A stretch of 64,000 nucleotides of DNA from Plantago ovata (GCA_028274465.1 CM051458.1:12291566-12355565), one strand, 5' to 3'; positions 1 through 12,350 are shown, numbered from the stretch's first letter. Notes: generated from the letters alone by a model not told the origin. Program-made: numbers and translations.

Positions 1-591
1 CTTTAAGCCTTCTACTGTCACAATAAGGAGTAGTAGTACGTATAGGTCCCTGCAGACAAGCATATATTTTCATGATATATAGCATATAAATGGTTAAAAT
101 AAAAGTTAATTTTACTGAAAAAATAACTATTGTTATGTTCTGGGATACCAAGAACATGTGAGAGAGTATTTAAGATGTACCATCAAGGAAATGAGAGACA
201 GTGTCCAGATTGTAGTGAAACAACCAAGCCAAGAATCAGCAATAATTGCTACTAGGATGGGCAAAAATGATGAGCAACCTGATACCAAATTGGAGATTTG
301 AGCAGCATTAATGCTAGTAACGTTGAATTCATTGATTAGGAACACGATGATATTGTTCATCCACGCGCCTCCTGAGAGAACCATTGCTGCTGAAGAAGCT
401 GCAAGTACGTACAAAAAAGAATATATGTTATACACAGCCAAAGATATACTATAGCAGTACTACATTTAAGGATGCAAACATGCATGAAGGATGAATGATA
501 GAAAGAAGTAGGACTAACGGAGGAGGAACAGCAGGGTTTTCCAGCCGCCATGACGTGAATTTTCATCAGCCTGATCAAAATTAGCATCCAT
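1..591 (-). pseudogene. NPF2-type nitrate/peptide transporter, copy A (5' exons only, frameshifted)
   Basis: This is the 5' end of an NPF/PTR major-facilitator transporter, cut by the window edge. Exon 1 is 519-591 (MDANFDQADENSRHGGWKTL...), exon 2 is 181-398 (contains INEFNVTSINAAQ and IADSWLGCF), and exon 3 starts at 49. All junctions have GT/AG and match copy B exon for exon. In the 49 visible bases of exon 3 there is one extra base (about position 39-40) compared with copy B, plus an in-frame 3-base change; the extra base moves the protein out of frame just after GPI. If that base is real the copy is dead. The remaining exons lie outside the window, so the call rests on a short stretch. 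The family assignment comes from the exon 2 signature shared with the intact copies B and C. Confidence 0.8.
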
Positions 592-647
592 GTTAAGTTC
601 TTCTTAATCAATTAATCTTATAATTATTTTGGTAGCTAGGTAGTGTT

Positions 648-1269
648 TGTTGGTAATATATCAGGGTGTGATAATTTTGGAATACTTCTTTGGATCGTGT
701 TGTCACTTTCCAAACAAGATAATTCGACCCTACAGTTGTTGCCGGGGTTACACGAATTCCTTGTTGGGATAATCCAAGAAGACAATCTTATTCAGGCAAT
801 ATGAATTTCGATCAGAAAGTAGAGAGAATGTATGAGTTTTCGTTGTACTGTTTTGGAGACTGATCACTTCAATAAATAGAAGCGAAAAGGTGTGAACGAA
901 GTGGTGCATCTGTTCAGAACGAAGTGTTATGAACGAAAGGTCACGTTAGTTCACGAACAAGCCTGTTCGTTCACGAAGAGTTGCAATGTTCCAGCCAGGG
1001 GCTACGCCCCTTGGAACCCCGCAGGGGCGCCGCCCCTCGCAACCCCGTACAGGGGCGCTGCCCCTTGCAACCCCGCGAGGGGCGCTGCCCCTCGACCCCG
1101 CAAGGGGGCCCTTGACCCCCGCTTCGTATTCGTGGTCGATAACTCGTTGGCTCAACAAGCGTGCACTCCGCACTACCCAAACTTGTTCCGAGCTCAACGA
1201 GAGATCGCATCAGTCTCTAACAGATCACATTACTACTAAAATGAATTGATGACACTAAAATCACCAACA
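648..1269. mobile_element. Solo LTR (copia-like), 622 bp, TSD GTGTT
   Basis: The block starts TGTTGGTAAT and ends CACCAACA, the TG...CA termini of an LTR with a short inverted TGTTGG/CCAACA. The 5-bp repeat GTGTT flanks it at 643-647 and 1270-1274. Copies B and D lack the block at the equivalent upstream position, so it is an insertion upstream of NPF copy A. No internal retrotransposon domain adjoins it, hence a solo LTR left by LTR-LTR recombination. It carries a GC-rich tandem repeat at 997-1121. Confidence 0.85.
997..1121. repeat. GC-rich palindromic tandem repeat inside the solo LTR
   Basis: About five imperfect units of 26-28 bp, each made of a palindrome such as AGGGGCGCTGCCCCT followed by YGCAACCCCG. 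The block is far more GC-rich than its AT-rich surroundings. Open frames crossing it on both strands come from the repeat and are not considered genes. Confidence 0.85.
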
Positions 1270-1274
1270 GTGTT

Positions 1275-1929
1275 ATTAATGTAAATTAATCTTACTGTTC
1301 TTAAATAATCACGTACTGGACTTTGCTTGCTACTTTGTCAATGTTAAACAAACATACTATATAGGTAAGGTGGAAGAAAACAAATATATATAAGAGTTAT
1401 ATATAATTGTATTTTTGATTAATCTTAAAGCAATCCTAAGATATTGTAATTAATCAGATGTATTACGTATATATAGTTCCGTTGTAAAAGAATTAATTAA
1501 ACCAACCACAACGAGACTAAGATACATCAATTGAAGATTATCTGGCTATTTTGGTCCTTGTTGCAATTTTAACTAATAGCTATATGCATGAAGTAAGAAA
1601 TAAGGAAAGCACTATTATTATTATTAAAATAAAATAAGGGAAAACTACATATAAACCCAGGTAAGGGTCTCTTTTCATTTGGGTGAAGACTGTTCGTAAA
1701 TTACATCCAACCTCATTTGTTAATTTGTGCTGAAATTGCTGATAAGCTATGTATGTTCTTGACTGAGAAAGTTGAAAGGGAAGTTGAATAGGTTTGCTAA
1801 GAGTGTGATTGAGAAGTTGGCTAGAATTCATTAATGAAGTTGTGGTGTTGTGTTTTAGTTGGGTCTGATTTTTAATTAGATGCTCTGACTGATCTTAGCA
1901 GGCAGGCGGATTTTGTGTGTTGTGCTTGT
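1275..1929. other. Duplicated NPF upstream flank, no gene
   Basis: The stretch from 1275 to about 1600 is clearly similar to the region upstream of copies B (14700-15000), D (48240-48540) and E (55205-55470). The phrase TAATTAATCAGAT and the run around CCAACCACAACG are shared landmarks. From about 1600 to 1929 I recognise nothing. Confidence 0.6.
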
Positions 1930-1938
1930 GCAGATACA

Positions 1939-3028
1939 GGGAAAATTGAAATTTTGATTCCTTAACTCGACGCCCGTTGCAAATACGGTCCCAACTCAAA
2001 TCGAAAAATGCAAAAATCATCCTAATTCGAGTTAAGGGACTGAAAAATTAGCGAATTTGGTCCCTCATGCCACGTGAGCGTCTGACTGGGCTGCTTACTC
2101 AGATTCACGCGAATTTGGTTCGCGATTTTAGTCCCTTTTTAGTCCCGGTCGTTATATTAGCCCCAAATCGACCCCCAAATTTTTAGAACCCTGATTCCCA
2201 AATTTTCACTTGCACCAATTTCACTCAAATTCACAAAAATGAAGGTGGAGATGGAAGATAAGAAGATCAAGAAACTCAACCTAGACCTCCAGTCAGGCGA
2301 ATATGGTGGAGATGGAAGATCAAGAAACTCAGCCTTGACCTCCAGTAGGCATCAAACTGGAAACAGAGCTAAGGCAGGAGAATTACCTGGCGTAAACCAC
2401 CAACTGGAGATGAGTTTTCCCGGTGGAGAGATGGGTTAGATCCAACTGTAAGCTGGTGGAGCAGAGATACAACTTCAGGTGGAGCGGCGGTCAGTCCTTG
2501 CCACAAGATTCAGAATGGATGCAGCACTCAACCAACTTCGATACTAGAAACTGACAGCCCATAGATTTTGTTACTGCAAAAGAAAAGAACAATAATATAT
2601 ACCGGAGATGAGTTTTACCTGGCGTGACGACGTGGGGGAGTTGAGACGGCATTGACGGTGGTGGTTGCAGGCTCGATCGACTGCAGATGAGTTTTCCCAG
2701 TGGAGAATCCGGCGAGAGGAAGAAGAAGAAGATAGGAAACCGTAGAAATACAGAGAAACCTGCAAATGTGTTTGGTCAGAATGTTAACTTCTGAATGGGG
2801 AGAGATTATGTATACAAAAGAGTGAGGTGAAGATTTATTTTCCCCATTTCCACATCAGCTCATCCCTAACCCACCAAGCAGCCACAACACAACCAACTAA
2901 GCAAAACCGTAGAAATATGGGATCGTATTTAATTTGCAAAAGGGATGTTTTTTGCCTTTTTTGATTTCAGTTAGGACCAAAACTTGCGGCGGGTGTCGAG
3001 TTAGGGGATCAAAATTTCAATTTTCCCG
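1939..3028. mobile_element. Non-autonomous Mutator-like element (MULE), 1.09 kb, 9-bp TSD
   Basis: The left end begins GGGAAAATTGAAATTTTGAT and the right end is its inverted counterpart with a few changes. Both arms continue with CTAACTCGAC-type sequence, so the inverted repeats are several tens of bases long. A perfect 9-bp target duplication GCAGATACA lies at 1930-1938 and 3029-3037, the length expected for Mutator-like elements. The interior has a MULE-like leader and a short open frame (2239-2439) with no recognisable domain. No transposase is present. Confidence 0.88.
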
Positions 3029-3037
3029 GCAGATACA

Positions 3038-3906
3038 ACAAGTTCGTTTGGGCATTCACAGTGATTTTGTATAGATTCTTTGGTCACACAGTTTGTAAAA
3101 AAACAAAATTGAAAAAAGGTGTTTCTTTGCGGCCAGTTTCCTGTTTTGTGCTAAAAGGTTTGTTGTTGCTATCTTGTTTCTTCTCAAATCCCCTGGAAGA
3201 GTCAAGGATCAATACAGAAGAAGCCCCTAAGCACTTATACCAGCATAGATGGCCAATTAGCAGCCTGGTGAGTACAGTCACAGGTCCTTGGAACTGGAAT
3301 GGAGTAGGCTCTAAATTGCTTCCATGTATCTCATGATTGTATATGATTGTGAAGTATCTTTGATTTTGTAGGAAGGTTGCCAATTTGTGCAAGGCTTTAT
3401 GCGGGTAATTGACCTAGACTAGAGCCCAACATATTCCACGGGTAGTGTTTAGGCATTGATCCTATCTTGTAAAAAGTGAGATTCGATTGTATGATTGAAG
3501 TCTTGTACGCTTCCCTTGGGGTATGTCCCTTGTATCTGTTGTAGACTCTTCCGGGTTTCTATGAAATTTTAACGTAGTGCAAAAAGTTAAGATCATTTTG
3601 AAATTTAGATAAGTTATGGGGGTTAATTTTAAATAATTTATAGTCAAATTTGTAAAATATAAAATTACGAGTCAAGTGTGTAATAAAAGATAATTGAAGG
3701 TGTTTGAGTTTTTTTTTAAACTAAAAACTTAAATGAGGGCAAAATGGTACTTTCAAGGTTTTAGTTCGCATGGGTTAGATGTAATTAGAATTATCTAATA
3801 AGGGTGTAGATGAAAATAAAACACTAAGAGGGATAAAAACATAATAAAATAAAAGAAACTAAGACGGGTCAGGATGTTGCCCTTATATTAATTGAAAATA
3901 CAGTAG
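3038..3906. other. No recognisable feature
   Basis: Open frames here (for example 3061-3336) resemble nothing I know. The stretch 3775-3815 vaguely resembles the right end of the MULE at about 9890-9934, which may be chance or an older relic. Confidence 0.4.
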
Positions 3907-3911
3907 CTACC

Positions 3912-4390
3912 TGTTGGACGTTTCAACGTCATACAGGTATCAAGATCGATTATTTCAGCGCAACGGAAAGATCTCACTTTTATTTACACAAGAAAGTATA
4001 ACAATTTTGTTACAATAATCTCACACACTTCTTTTTTCATTCACGAGCTGCTGCTCTGTTTTATCACTCTGTTTTTCACTCTCTTCTCTTCTGCTTGTCA
4101 CTCTCTTATTCTTCTTCACTCACTCATTCATTCATTACACGCATATTTATACTAGTACTACTATGTCGGTTGTAGAGCTAGCTAGCTAGTTCTTTATACT
4201 TATCTCATCATCTTTGTTCTCTCCTTGACCGACATAGACCATTGCAATATATACTACATGTGCTTAAAAAAACTCCAGAACCTTCAAATCCTAAAATTCT
4301 CTTTTTGCACACCAGCCCCTCTAGATTCTTCTTCTTTCAATTGAGTCCTTCTAAATTCATATAATTCAAATTGAGCTTATATTTCCAACA
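3912..4390. mobile_element. Solo LTR (copia-like), 479 bp, TSD CTACC
   Basis: Starts TGTTGGACG and ends TTTCCAACA, with inverted TGTTGG/CCAACA termini. It is flanked by the perfect 5-bp duplication CTACC at 3907-3911 and 4391-4395. Internal sequence includes a copia-LTR-like phrase with GCGCAACGGAAAGATC. No coding region adjoins it. Confidence 0.88.
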
Positions 4391-4839
4391 CTACCTGGAA
4401 ACGTCCTCTGCCCGGTGTTTAAAAATCAAGGGCTTCTTACATATATTACCCTTGCTAGTCCTTTTTATTACAGATAGGCCCTCCTTAGTCAAACAATTAC
4501 ATCCAACACCTTGTTAGATAGATTAATTACACCTAAACTCGCGAACTTGACTTTTCACGGATTAAAAGCATGATTTTACTTTCTTACCCCCTTCAGCAAA
4601 ATTGGATTTTTTCTCTGGCCAAACAACTTAGTTTGCACGTGCAAAACGCGTGTGGACTCACATGTAATTGATTCTATGCTTCTGGTAGTTAGATGAAATT
4701 AAAAAATAGCCGTTAGTAAACACTAGCTAGCCGTTTGAATTGAGATTTTTTCCTATTTATACCCCAACAAAATCTATTTTATGAACAATTTTATGGTTGC
4801 ATTATTCATAAATTTACTCCTTTTTAGTGTAAACAAAAA

Positions 4840-5220
4840 ATGAGCAATAATTCTGATTCTGTTATTCTTCGTCCATTCTGCAAGATTCAAGGGTGTAAAA
4901 AGCGTACGGTGCTATCGGTAGGAATCGAAGGGAGATTTTATTGGCGATGCGGACGACATGGATGGTCGGAATGGGCTAACGATCAAGAAAATATTCCTTC
5001 GCATGGTGGTGAAATTCTGGAAACAGAATTGCTATGGGAGTATATACCACAAAGAGTGCCTCAACATGGTCAAGCTCAAGCAACATCAACTACAAAGGAG
5101 AAGGATCCAAGATCACAGTGTAGTGATGATAAATGGAAGACATTCAGGCAACTAATTTGCCTGAATCTCTGCCTATTAGCTGTGTACTTATGTGTTCAAA
5201 TATGTAAGGCATTCAAGTAG
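4840..5220 (+). CDS. GRF-type zinc-finger protein with C-terminal membrane segment (MULE accessory ORF)
   Basis: Single-exon 126-aa ORF, apparently intact. Residues about 13-42 read CKIQGCKKRTVLSV...GRFYWRC...GWSEW, the spacing of a plant GRF-type zinc ribbon (paired Cys, Arg-Phe-Tyr-x-Cys core, Trp-x-x-Trp). Residues about 105-123 form a hydrophobic helix (LICLNLCLLAVYLCVQICK) preceding a short basic tail. Small GRF-finger proteins with a C-terminal membrane or coiled segment are common in plant genomes, often in or near transposons. It lies inside the MULE and is convergent with the transposase. The upstream 50 bp are AT-rich; no clear promoter was identified. Function in transposition is unknown. 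Alternative: an unrelated host gene copied into the element. Confidence 0.65.
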   Translation: MSNNSDSVILRPFCKIQGCKKRTVLSVGIEGRFYWRCGRHGWSEWANDQENIPSHGGEILETELLWEYIPQRVPQHGQAQATSTTKEKDPRSQCSDDKWKTFRQLICLNLCLLAVYLCVQICKAFK

Positions 5221-5478
5221 AGTAGTGCAATTCAAAACATTGTACTAAGCAATTCATGGAGTTTAATAACAAGCCACTAGAGTAGAGCAATTCAAAACAT
5301 CTACTCAATTCAAAACATTGTACTAAACATTTCATGGAGTTTAGGGAGCCCGTTTAATAACAAGCCAGTAGAGTAGATCTGGCAGATTGTACTAAGCATT
5401 CAGTTGCATTTCAAAGCTTAGAAGCCAAAAATAAACATAGGTTCAGAATCAAATAACATAGAGAACCCAACTAACCAA

Positions 5479-8400
5479 CTAAATAGCCTTTCCCTTTCCT
5501 TTTCCCTTTGCCTTTCCTCCAGCTCCATCTTTACCAGATGTTCCAGCTCCCTTTGATCCACCTTTTCCAGTATTTGCAGCTCCTTTCTTTCCAGCACTTC
5601 CATCTCGCTTTGCCTTTCCTCCAGCTATCTTTGAGCCACTTGCTTTTTTCCCTTCTGCTGCCTTTGAGGCACTTGCTTTCTTCCCAGCTGCAGCAACACC
5701 AACATTCCTTTTTCTCTTCATGCTAACAGCCGGAGTCTACAATACAATTCACCCAAGAACATCAATCACATAAATCACAAGCATTGACAGAATATCACAG
5801 AAATACAATTCACCATATAACCACCATTAACACAATAACACAATACAATTCACCATATAAGCACCATTAACACAAAAACACACTTACATCATTAGGGACT
5901 TGTTCCTCCTGTCCTTGTTCATCAGTAACACCACCACCACCTTCATTGTTTTGCTGTAATAAAATAAAGAAAAACAATTCAGATATTAAGTACACAAATA
6001 TACATAGTATTACTTATATTTGAAGTAGGAATGAGTACCAATGCAGGGCATGTTTTGCTTCTGCAATTATGACCCCTTGAGCCACAGGCTGAACACTTGG
6101 GTGGCCTTCTCATCTTCTCCTTTGCCACCTTTCTAGAATGCCCCCCCTTCTGATGGATGCCTTATCCTTACTTTTGCAGGCCTTCCTATCTTCTTCTCAA
6201 TCACAGGTGGTGAGCATTCATCAGTTGTTAAGTTGTCAGGCCAAAAGATTTGATCTGGGACTGAATGTATCTTCACACTATAAGCCTTCATATAGGCTGC
6301 TGTCTTGTGATTGTCACTAACATATTCTCAGGATCATCCCTTTGGAAAGTAATAGCCACCCATGCATGTCTACATGGTATTCCACTCAAGTCCCATCTGT
6401 TACAGTTGCATGTTTTCTTCTCCAGATTAACAACAAAGGTGTAGTTGTAATCTTGGACCTCAAAGTCTGGATAATCCCCTGTCAGCAAGGTGAGTTTCCT
6501 TGACTGATCATATGTGTCATTGATCTTCTTAAGCACCCTTGGCATCAAAAGTAGTTGAACAAGCAGTTCCCTTTTGCCTTCTCAAATTTATCCTTTGCAT
6601 AACCTGTTTTCTCAAGCCCTGAAACAATAACATGTTAGTTCCATATGACAGTGGCAGTAAATGAATATGAATGTATATGGCAGTAAATGAATATGAATGT
6701 ATATGAGCTATTTCTCTTACCTCCATGATGTTCAGAATTGAGTTCTCTCTCACAGTTCCAACCCATGAGTTAAAACTCTCACTGCAACTATTAGTAACAT
6801 GATCTATCTTTGGAGTGGGATCAAATGAGTGCCTAGCCCAGTGACCCAATGGGATGTCCATTAACCAATCATAAGCTGGTTCACTAGCTGCCTTGATCTT
6901 CTCCATGGCCTTATTAAAACCATACCTGGTATATGCAGTGGAGGCATGCCAAAAGTGTTTTCTCAATAACATACCTGACCACTTCAATTTGAAGTTGTCG
7001 TAGATATGTTTTGCGCACTTTCTATTGATGACATTGGGTGCCTTTTCTTCTATAATTGGAACCAAACCCTATGACATAAAGGGAAAACTGTAAACAAAAT
7101 TGTATAGCATACACAAATTCATAGAACATACACATATCCCATATGTAAATGCATAAAGCAATAATAAAACTGTAAAGCATACACAAATTCATATATACAT
7201 AAAGGGAAAACTGTAAACACACCTTTTGGCTGTCGGCCATGAAATGCCAGTGCTTATCAGCCTCCCATGGACCTATAAACATCTCCAGGCAGTGGAGAAA
7301 GAACCCCCAAGACTCCTTGCACTCTATTTCAACTATAGCCCAAGCAACCGGGAAGATGCCACAATTGGCATCTGTTGCCACTGCACTCAAGAGAACCTCG
7401 CCATATCTACCCTTGAGATGACAACCATCGAAGAAAAGAAATGGTGAACATCCGTTCAGGAAGCCTGTCTTCAATGCCTCCAAGCCACATAATAGTCTTT
7501 TGAATTGGGGTGCCCTTCCAATCTGAGGTACAGTATCCAACTCAAGTATGGAGCCAGGGTTGGTTATTAGCACAATTTCCATATACCTAGGTGTCATTTG
7601 GTAAGCCTTTTCAGGGTTCCCGCCTATTATATCAATTGCCTTCTCTCTTGCCCTCCATACCCTCATATAGGGAACCTTGGCACCAACCAATTTATTCACC
7701 CACCCCTCCAATTTCTTGGCAAATTTGCCAGGGTGCTCATGTAACTCCTTTACTATTTTCTTGGCTAACCAGTTAGAATCAGCTTCTCTAGGATCAACCC
7801 TTCTAATACACCTGTGTGTAGATTCATACTTCTTCACCATGATGGAAACATTATCATCCATGACACTCCCATGGAGTCTCCATGGGCATCCTCTTTTGAA
7901 AGAAGCACATCTGACTGTGTACCTTTCTTTTTCATTTTTCAATCTGTTCAAGGTAAAACCTTTTTTCAAGGCATACTCCTTCACTCTCAATCTGAGATCA
8001 TCCACACTAGCAAATGTGTCTCCCACCTCAAACTCTTTATCCCATTCCATGGTGTTCTCATTGAACTCATCACAGTTCCATTGTTCATCTCCATCAGCAC
8101 TCAATTCATGATCACTAGGATACTCACCCCCACCAGATTCATCCTCCTGCATAGTATCTCCCTCCTGTTGGACATTAGTAGCTGCATCAGTAGTATCTGC
8201 ACCAGTAGTATCTGCACCAGTAGTCTCTGCACCCTCACCCTCATCAACATCTGGAGTGTAGTCAGAATCCTCATCACTCTCAGAATATTCATCATCAGGC
8301 ACACACTTCTTAAACCCCAATTCTTCATCTTCACTTTCTAGCAAATAACCTCCCTTAGGGGCATCATCCTCCCAGTCCATAGCTCTATCATCCTCATCCT

Positions 8401-9358
8401 CTACACCAGGACCATCATCATTCTCCCAGTCCATATGTTCAGCATCCTCACCATCTACACCATGGCCATCATCATCATCCTCATCTTCTACATCAGGAGC
8501 ACCATGATGTTTAGGTGATTTTGTCCTCTCTTCCACCTCCAAACCATCAAAACCAGATTGTGAACCACCCATAGCATTCAAGACATCCTCCCAATCCATA
8601 CCACTAACATTGTCTACATAATCTGGCACCTCTTCTGGAGTATCAGGAAGGGGGATGTAACAATCATCAAAGTTAGGCTCTTTTTCTGGAGTTACATGGA
8701 CAGGGGGATCATTCAAAGTCTCTTTTTCGGGAGCTACATGGACAGGGGGGTCATTTTCAGGCTCTTTTTGTGGAGTTACATGGACAGGGGGGTCATTTAT
8801 AGGCTCCTCTTCTGGGATAGGAACTTCTTGGGTAGGCTGGGTGGGAAGTGGTTGCTCATAATCTTCTGTTAGATCAATCATAGAAGTAGGGTCTTTGGGG
8901 AATTGCCTAGGTGCTTTGGGTGGTTTTGTCTTGCAAGACCTGAACAACCTCTTTCTAACACTTGGTGGTGGCTCTGACATAGGGACTTCAAACAGTGGAT
9001 CAATGTCATCCCTCAGCTTACCCTTACTCTTCTTCTTTTCTGCTGAAATATCTACAGCAAGTGGTTCAATCTCCTCAACTGTAATGTATATCTCTACCTC
9101 CCTGTTTGCACTGTTCTTTTCAAACATTTGCTTCACATTGAAGTCAGATAATATATGTAAGACCCCTCCACCATTCTCACACTCAGCATACAAAGTGAAA
9201 GCGAGTGTATGTGTAGACTCAATCTTACTGAGCACATACTCATCAATTTTTGCTACCAGTTTGGCATAAGAAAACCTCTGTGGGTTAACATCAACCAAAG
9301 TGAAACTGTCATCCCCATAGTGAATACGTACATTAAACCATCCCATTTTCACTGCCAT
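5479..9358 (-). pseudogene. MULE (Mutator-like) transposase with PB1-like N-terminus, frameshifted near the SWIM finger
   Basis: The inferred start is MAVKMGWFNV at 9358. Exon 1 (9358-7223) holds a PB1-like domain (residues about 1-110), then an acidic spacer with three copies of a DPPVHV(T/A)P-EKE repeat, then the MuDR DNA-binding region (FASVDDLRLRVKEYALKKGF, RGCPWRLHG). The catalytic core starts with FDGCHLKG and ADSQK. Exon 2 (7068-6721) continues with CAKHIYDNF and SCSESFNSW, completing a D-D-E set. Exon 3 (from 6618) leads to a SWIM finger (CNCNRWDLSGIPCRHA) and a zinc knuckle (CSACGSRGHNCRSKTC, about 6058-6105). The SWIM part is one base out of frame with what precedes it (about 6548) and again with what follows (about 6330). 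Exons 4 (5953-5888) and 5 (5736-5479) give a Lys/Ala/Gly-rich tail. Probably inactive. Confidence 0.85.
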
Positions 9359-9949
9359 ACAACAACAAGAAAAAAAACAGAGGCAGAGATTCATCAAAAC
9401 ACGCTGAAAAACCCTAGGTGTCAGAATTCCGTAAATCGAACAAAAATTCGACAAAATGGCATACAAATACGTGATATAACAGTCATGAATCACACTATAG
9501 AACAAATAATTGCGAAGAATTTTGAAAGAAAATTTACCTTGCAAACAGTCGCCGTTTTGCGTCGAAAATCGAACAAATCACACCAACATTCTCCCGCTAG
9601 GTCATTCCGGTGTTGATCATGGGTAGAAACTGAGAATTCCCGGCCGATTATGGTTGGATTTTGAGTGGTAATTGAAGCTACGTAACGGTGGGAAAGAGAA
9701 AGAGAGAGCGCGGGTAAGGGAGAGTAGGGTTTTTGGGGAAAAATAATAAATGAGCTAAAATACGGAATATGCCCAAATATTAGAGACAAATGGGTAAGGC
9801 CACGTTTGGATCTAAGTTGGTGAACAGTAATCAGTAAGCTGGTCAACAGAAGCAGCTTAATTTGGACCCATATGTAATAGATTGACTAAGAGGGATTTAG
9901 ACGTAATTAGGTCGTCTAGTAGGGGTACTATATTTTTAAATTTCCAAAA

Positions 9950-10400
9950 AGCAACTTCGATGCTTTAGTCTGGTATAGAAACGCAGGGAGTAATTTGGGC
10001 TTCGTCATACGAGATTGTCATGGTTCAGTGGTGCATGGGGCTCTAGATTCGTGCAGCATAGTTTACCACCTGAAGTTGTGAAGATAGAGCTGCAATTTGC
10101 TCTCTGTACAGTTTGTGATGGGCCTGACTTGTTTATAGCTGGAAGGTGATTGTTTGCCTGTTGTGTCCAACAGGGGTCGCCTTTTTATTATGCAATTGGA
10201 GTTTTTCTGCAGGAGATTTTGTCACTCACTCAAACTATTTTCTATTAAGTTTTTATATGTTCCTCAACTTTGTAATAAATTTGCGCATACAATAGCGCAT
10301 GATACTTTGTTGGACTGTGAGGATACTTCTGCACCTCCTTTTGTCAATCCGAACTTTTCGTCCAGTTGATCAATATACGATATTTTCACTAAAAAAAAAA
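9950..10400 (+). pseudogene. LINE 3' fragment: RNase H-like domain plus poly(A)
   Basis: Reading the plus strand gives FDASVWYRNAGSNLGFVIRD, then after breaks VKFLYVPQLCNKFAHTIAHD. This is the pattern of the RNase H-like domain at the end of plant LINE polyproteins (GxVIRD early, N-K-x-AH-x-AH late). In-frame stops and shifts separate the parts. It ends in ten A at 10391-10400, as expected for a 5'-truncated LINE. I did not find a clear target duplication. Confidence 0.7.
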
Positions 10401-10414
10401 GTTAACAAAGAATT

Positions 10415-12350
10415 TGAAAGTATGTATGTCCTAGAGACAACCATTTTCAAGATGATATGTACTTAGATCATAATCAGTTTATTATTATTTATATTGCATA
10501 TTAATTGGCTCTACATCTTTGGATTATTTATTTGGTTGTTTTAAAATAATTCTATAAGATGTTCCCATGGACTATATGTTGTTACCAAATGTGTGAGAAC
10601 TTGGATGACAGAACATAAGTCCTAAAATAGTCCCAATCGAGGTCATTGAGATTTGGGATATCAATGACGCACGTTAAAGATTGGCATGCGATCTGCATCA
10701 TATTCTTAGAGGAATGTAGTGACTCTCACAACTACGAATGACTTGGTCATTCATGATGGATGCATGGTACACCTTAGAGGGTGTTGACTGACCCACCGAT
10801 AAACCATTTGATTAATTCTATTAATGTGTCTACGGAAGTACCAGTGTGTAAGGTAATTAACAGTCCTTTGACTTGAGGTCAATATTGACTACATGTGTGG
10901 AATAATATATCTTGACCATGACCAATGCTTACACTCCACTTGGGGTAGATACGGCATGCGTTGGATATATTATGAAGCGCATGGGAGTAGTAGTTGAACC
11001 AAGATAGAATTCATTCCTCGCAATAGACATTGGAGAGAATACTTTACATCTCATAGTTAGGTTGATCGTTAGTCATTGACCAATGCGTTACGATATATTC
11101 AAAATGGTGTTTGGATATGATCGAAGATCAACTAACAAGAATGAGAAAGAAATGAATAAGTTATTGGAACAGACACGATATCAAGTTCTAGACTTATTCG
11201 AGTATTCGAGAATGAAGGGACTATATTAGCCTTACACTAAAGGTGATTTGTATATCCTTACAAACGTCCTTGTATATTAATGTTGTCCGGTAAACCGTCT
11301 AGGAGTTTCACCGTGAACCTAATTAGATTAGTGATTAATATATAAGGCCCTACGGGTCACACTACATGATTAGTACTCTACCAAATCGGGATTACTAATA
11401 AATAGATATTAATTAGATTAATATTATTTATTATTAAACAAATAAATGTTAATTAGATTAACATTATTTATTATTAAGTGTGAATAATTTAATTGGGTCA
11501 AATTGGACTTGAACAATTAAAATGGAGTGCATAAATTGGACCAAATTTGATTTGGACTAAATGCAATTGGGCCCAAAGAAGAAATGAAGGGAGAGGGAGA
11601 AGCTGGGCCAAAAGGCCCAGCATATTAATCATCTCTCGGGCGCGTGTGCGACACGCGCCCGAGAAAGAGACACGGGCGCGTGCTGAGCACGCGCCCGGGT
11701 GGTTAAGAGAAGTGTGGGGACTTGGTCCCCACCACTTGCTCTCTCTCTCTCCATTTTGTTTTTATTTTCATCTGGGTCCCACGGTCTCACAAAGTTTTTT
11801 GGCTAGTAGTTATTTTGTTTGAAGGCTTTTAAATGCAAGAGAAGAATTTGGTTTTATATACGTAAAATCATTATTGCATGCATTCTTCTCCTTCTTCTCT
11901 TTACAAGCAAAGAACAAAAACTACATAGCAAAATATTTTAATCCTCTTTTGAAAAGGATAAAATTAATACTCCATATAATTCACATATATCCCAACCTTG
12001 TCCAAATAGTTTCCTAGCACTCTACGGTAGAAGAAAATCTGTGGATACCGAGGTTAAGGAGTTCAAGCTGGAGAATACTGAGGATTGAGATTTGCTTGGA
12101 GCAGAGCTTGAAGACTTAGAGCTCACTGAAGAAGAATACGAAGCCTACGATCGTGAGTTCGCAGAAGAGGAGATCGAGGAGCAACAATTGGATTTTGCTG
12201 AACAAACTGACGAGGAGAAGGAATTGCTTAATCTGTAAGAATTTTCTCCTCTACGTATCACATGTTGAATAATCGTTATCAAGATAGGTCGTAAAATTTT
12301 CGAAATTCCGCTGCGTATGCTTAGAGCAAATACGACCCAATATTCCTACA
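10415..12350. mobile_element. Long solo LTR, 1.94 kb, TSD GAATT
   Basis: The block starts TGAAAGTATG and ends ATTCCTACA, with perfect GAATT at 10410-10414 and 12351-12355. There is no coding domain inside or beside it. The 12300-12350 end contains a GCTGCGTATGCTTAGAGC-type phrase typical of copia LTR ends; orientation is uncertain. Near 11630-11700 is a GC-rich stretch with inverted CGGGCGCGTG/CACGCGCCCG motifs. It sits just beyond the 3' end of the intact NPF copy B, about 110 bp past its stop codon. Confidence 0.82.

Larger units (their letters stand above)
4441..9934 (-). mobile_element. Mutator-like element carrying a decayed transposase and a GRF zinc-finger ORF
   Basis: The ends of a MULE transposase gene plus a convergent small gene are bracketed by degenerate inverted repeats. 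The segment 4441-4515 in reverse complement resembles about 9862-9934: both contain TTGACTAAG, AGGG, CTAG and GGGTA..TATA blocks in the same order, roughly 70 percent alike by eye. I could not find a convincing 9-bp target duplication, so the exact ends are uncertain. The element lies in the spacer between NPF copies A and B. Confidence 0.6.

Noticed and set aside
892..1249. Overlapping open frames on both strands rich in Pro/Arg/Ala
   Set aside because: They run through the GC-rich palindromic repeat inside a solo LTR; the open frames are a composition effect with no domain or codon-use support.
7226..9616. Long plus-strand open frames (e.g. 7814-8341, 8895-9269)
   Set aside because: They are antisense shadows of the MULE transposase; the minus-strand frame carries the recognised domains.
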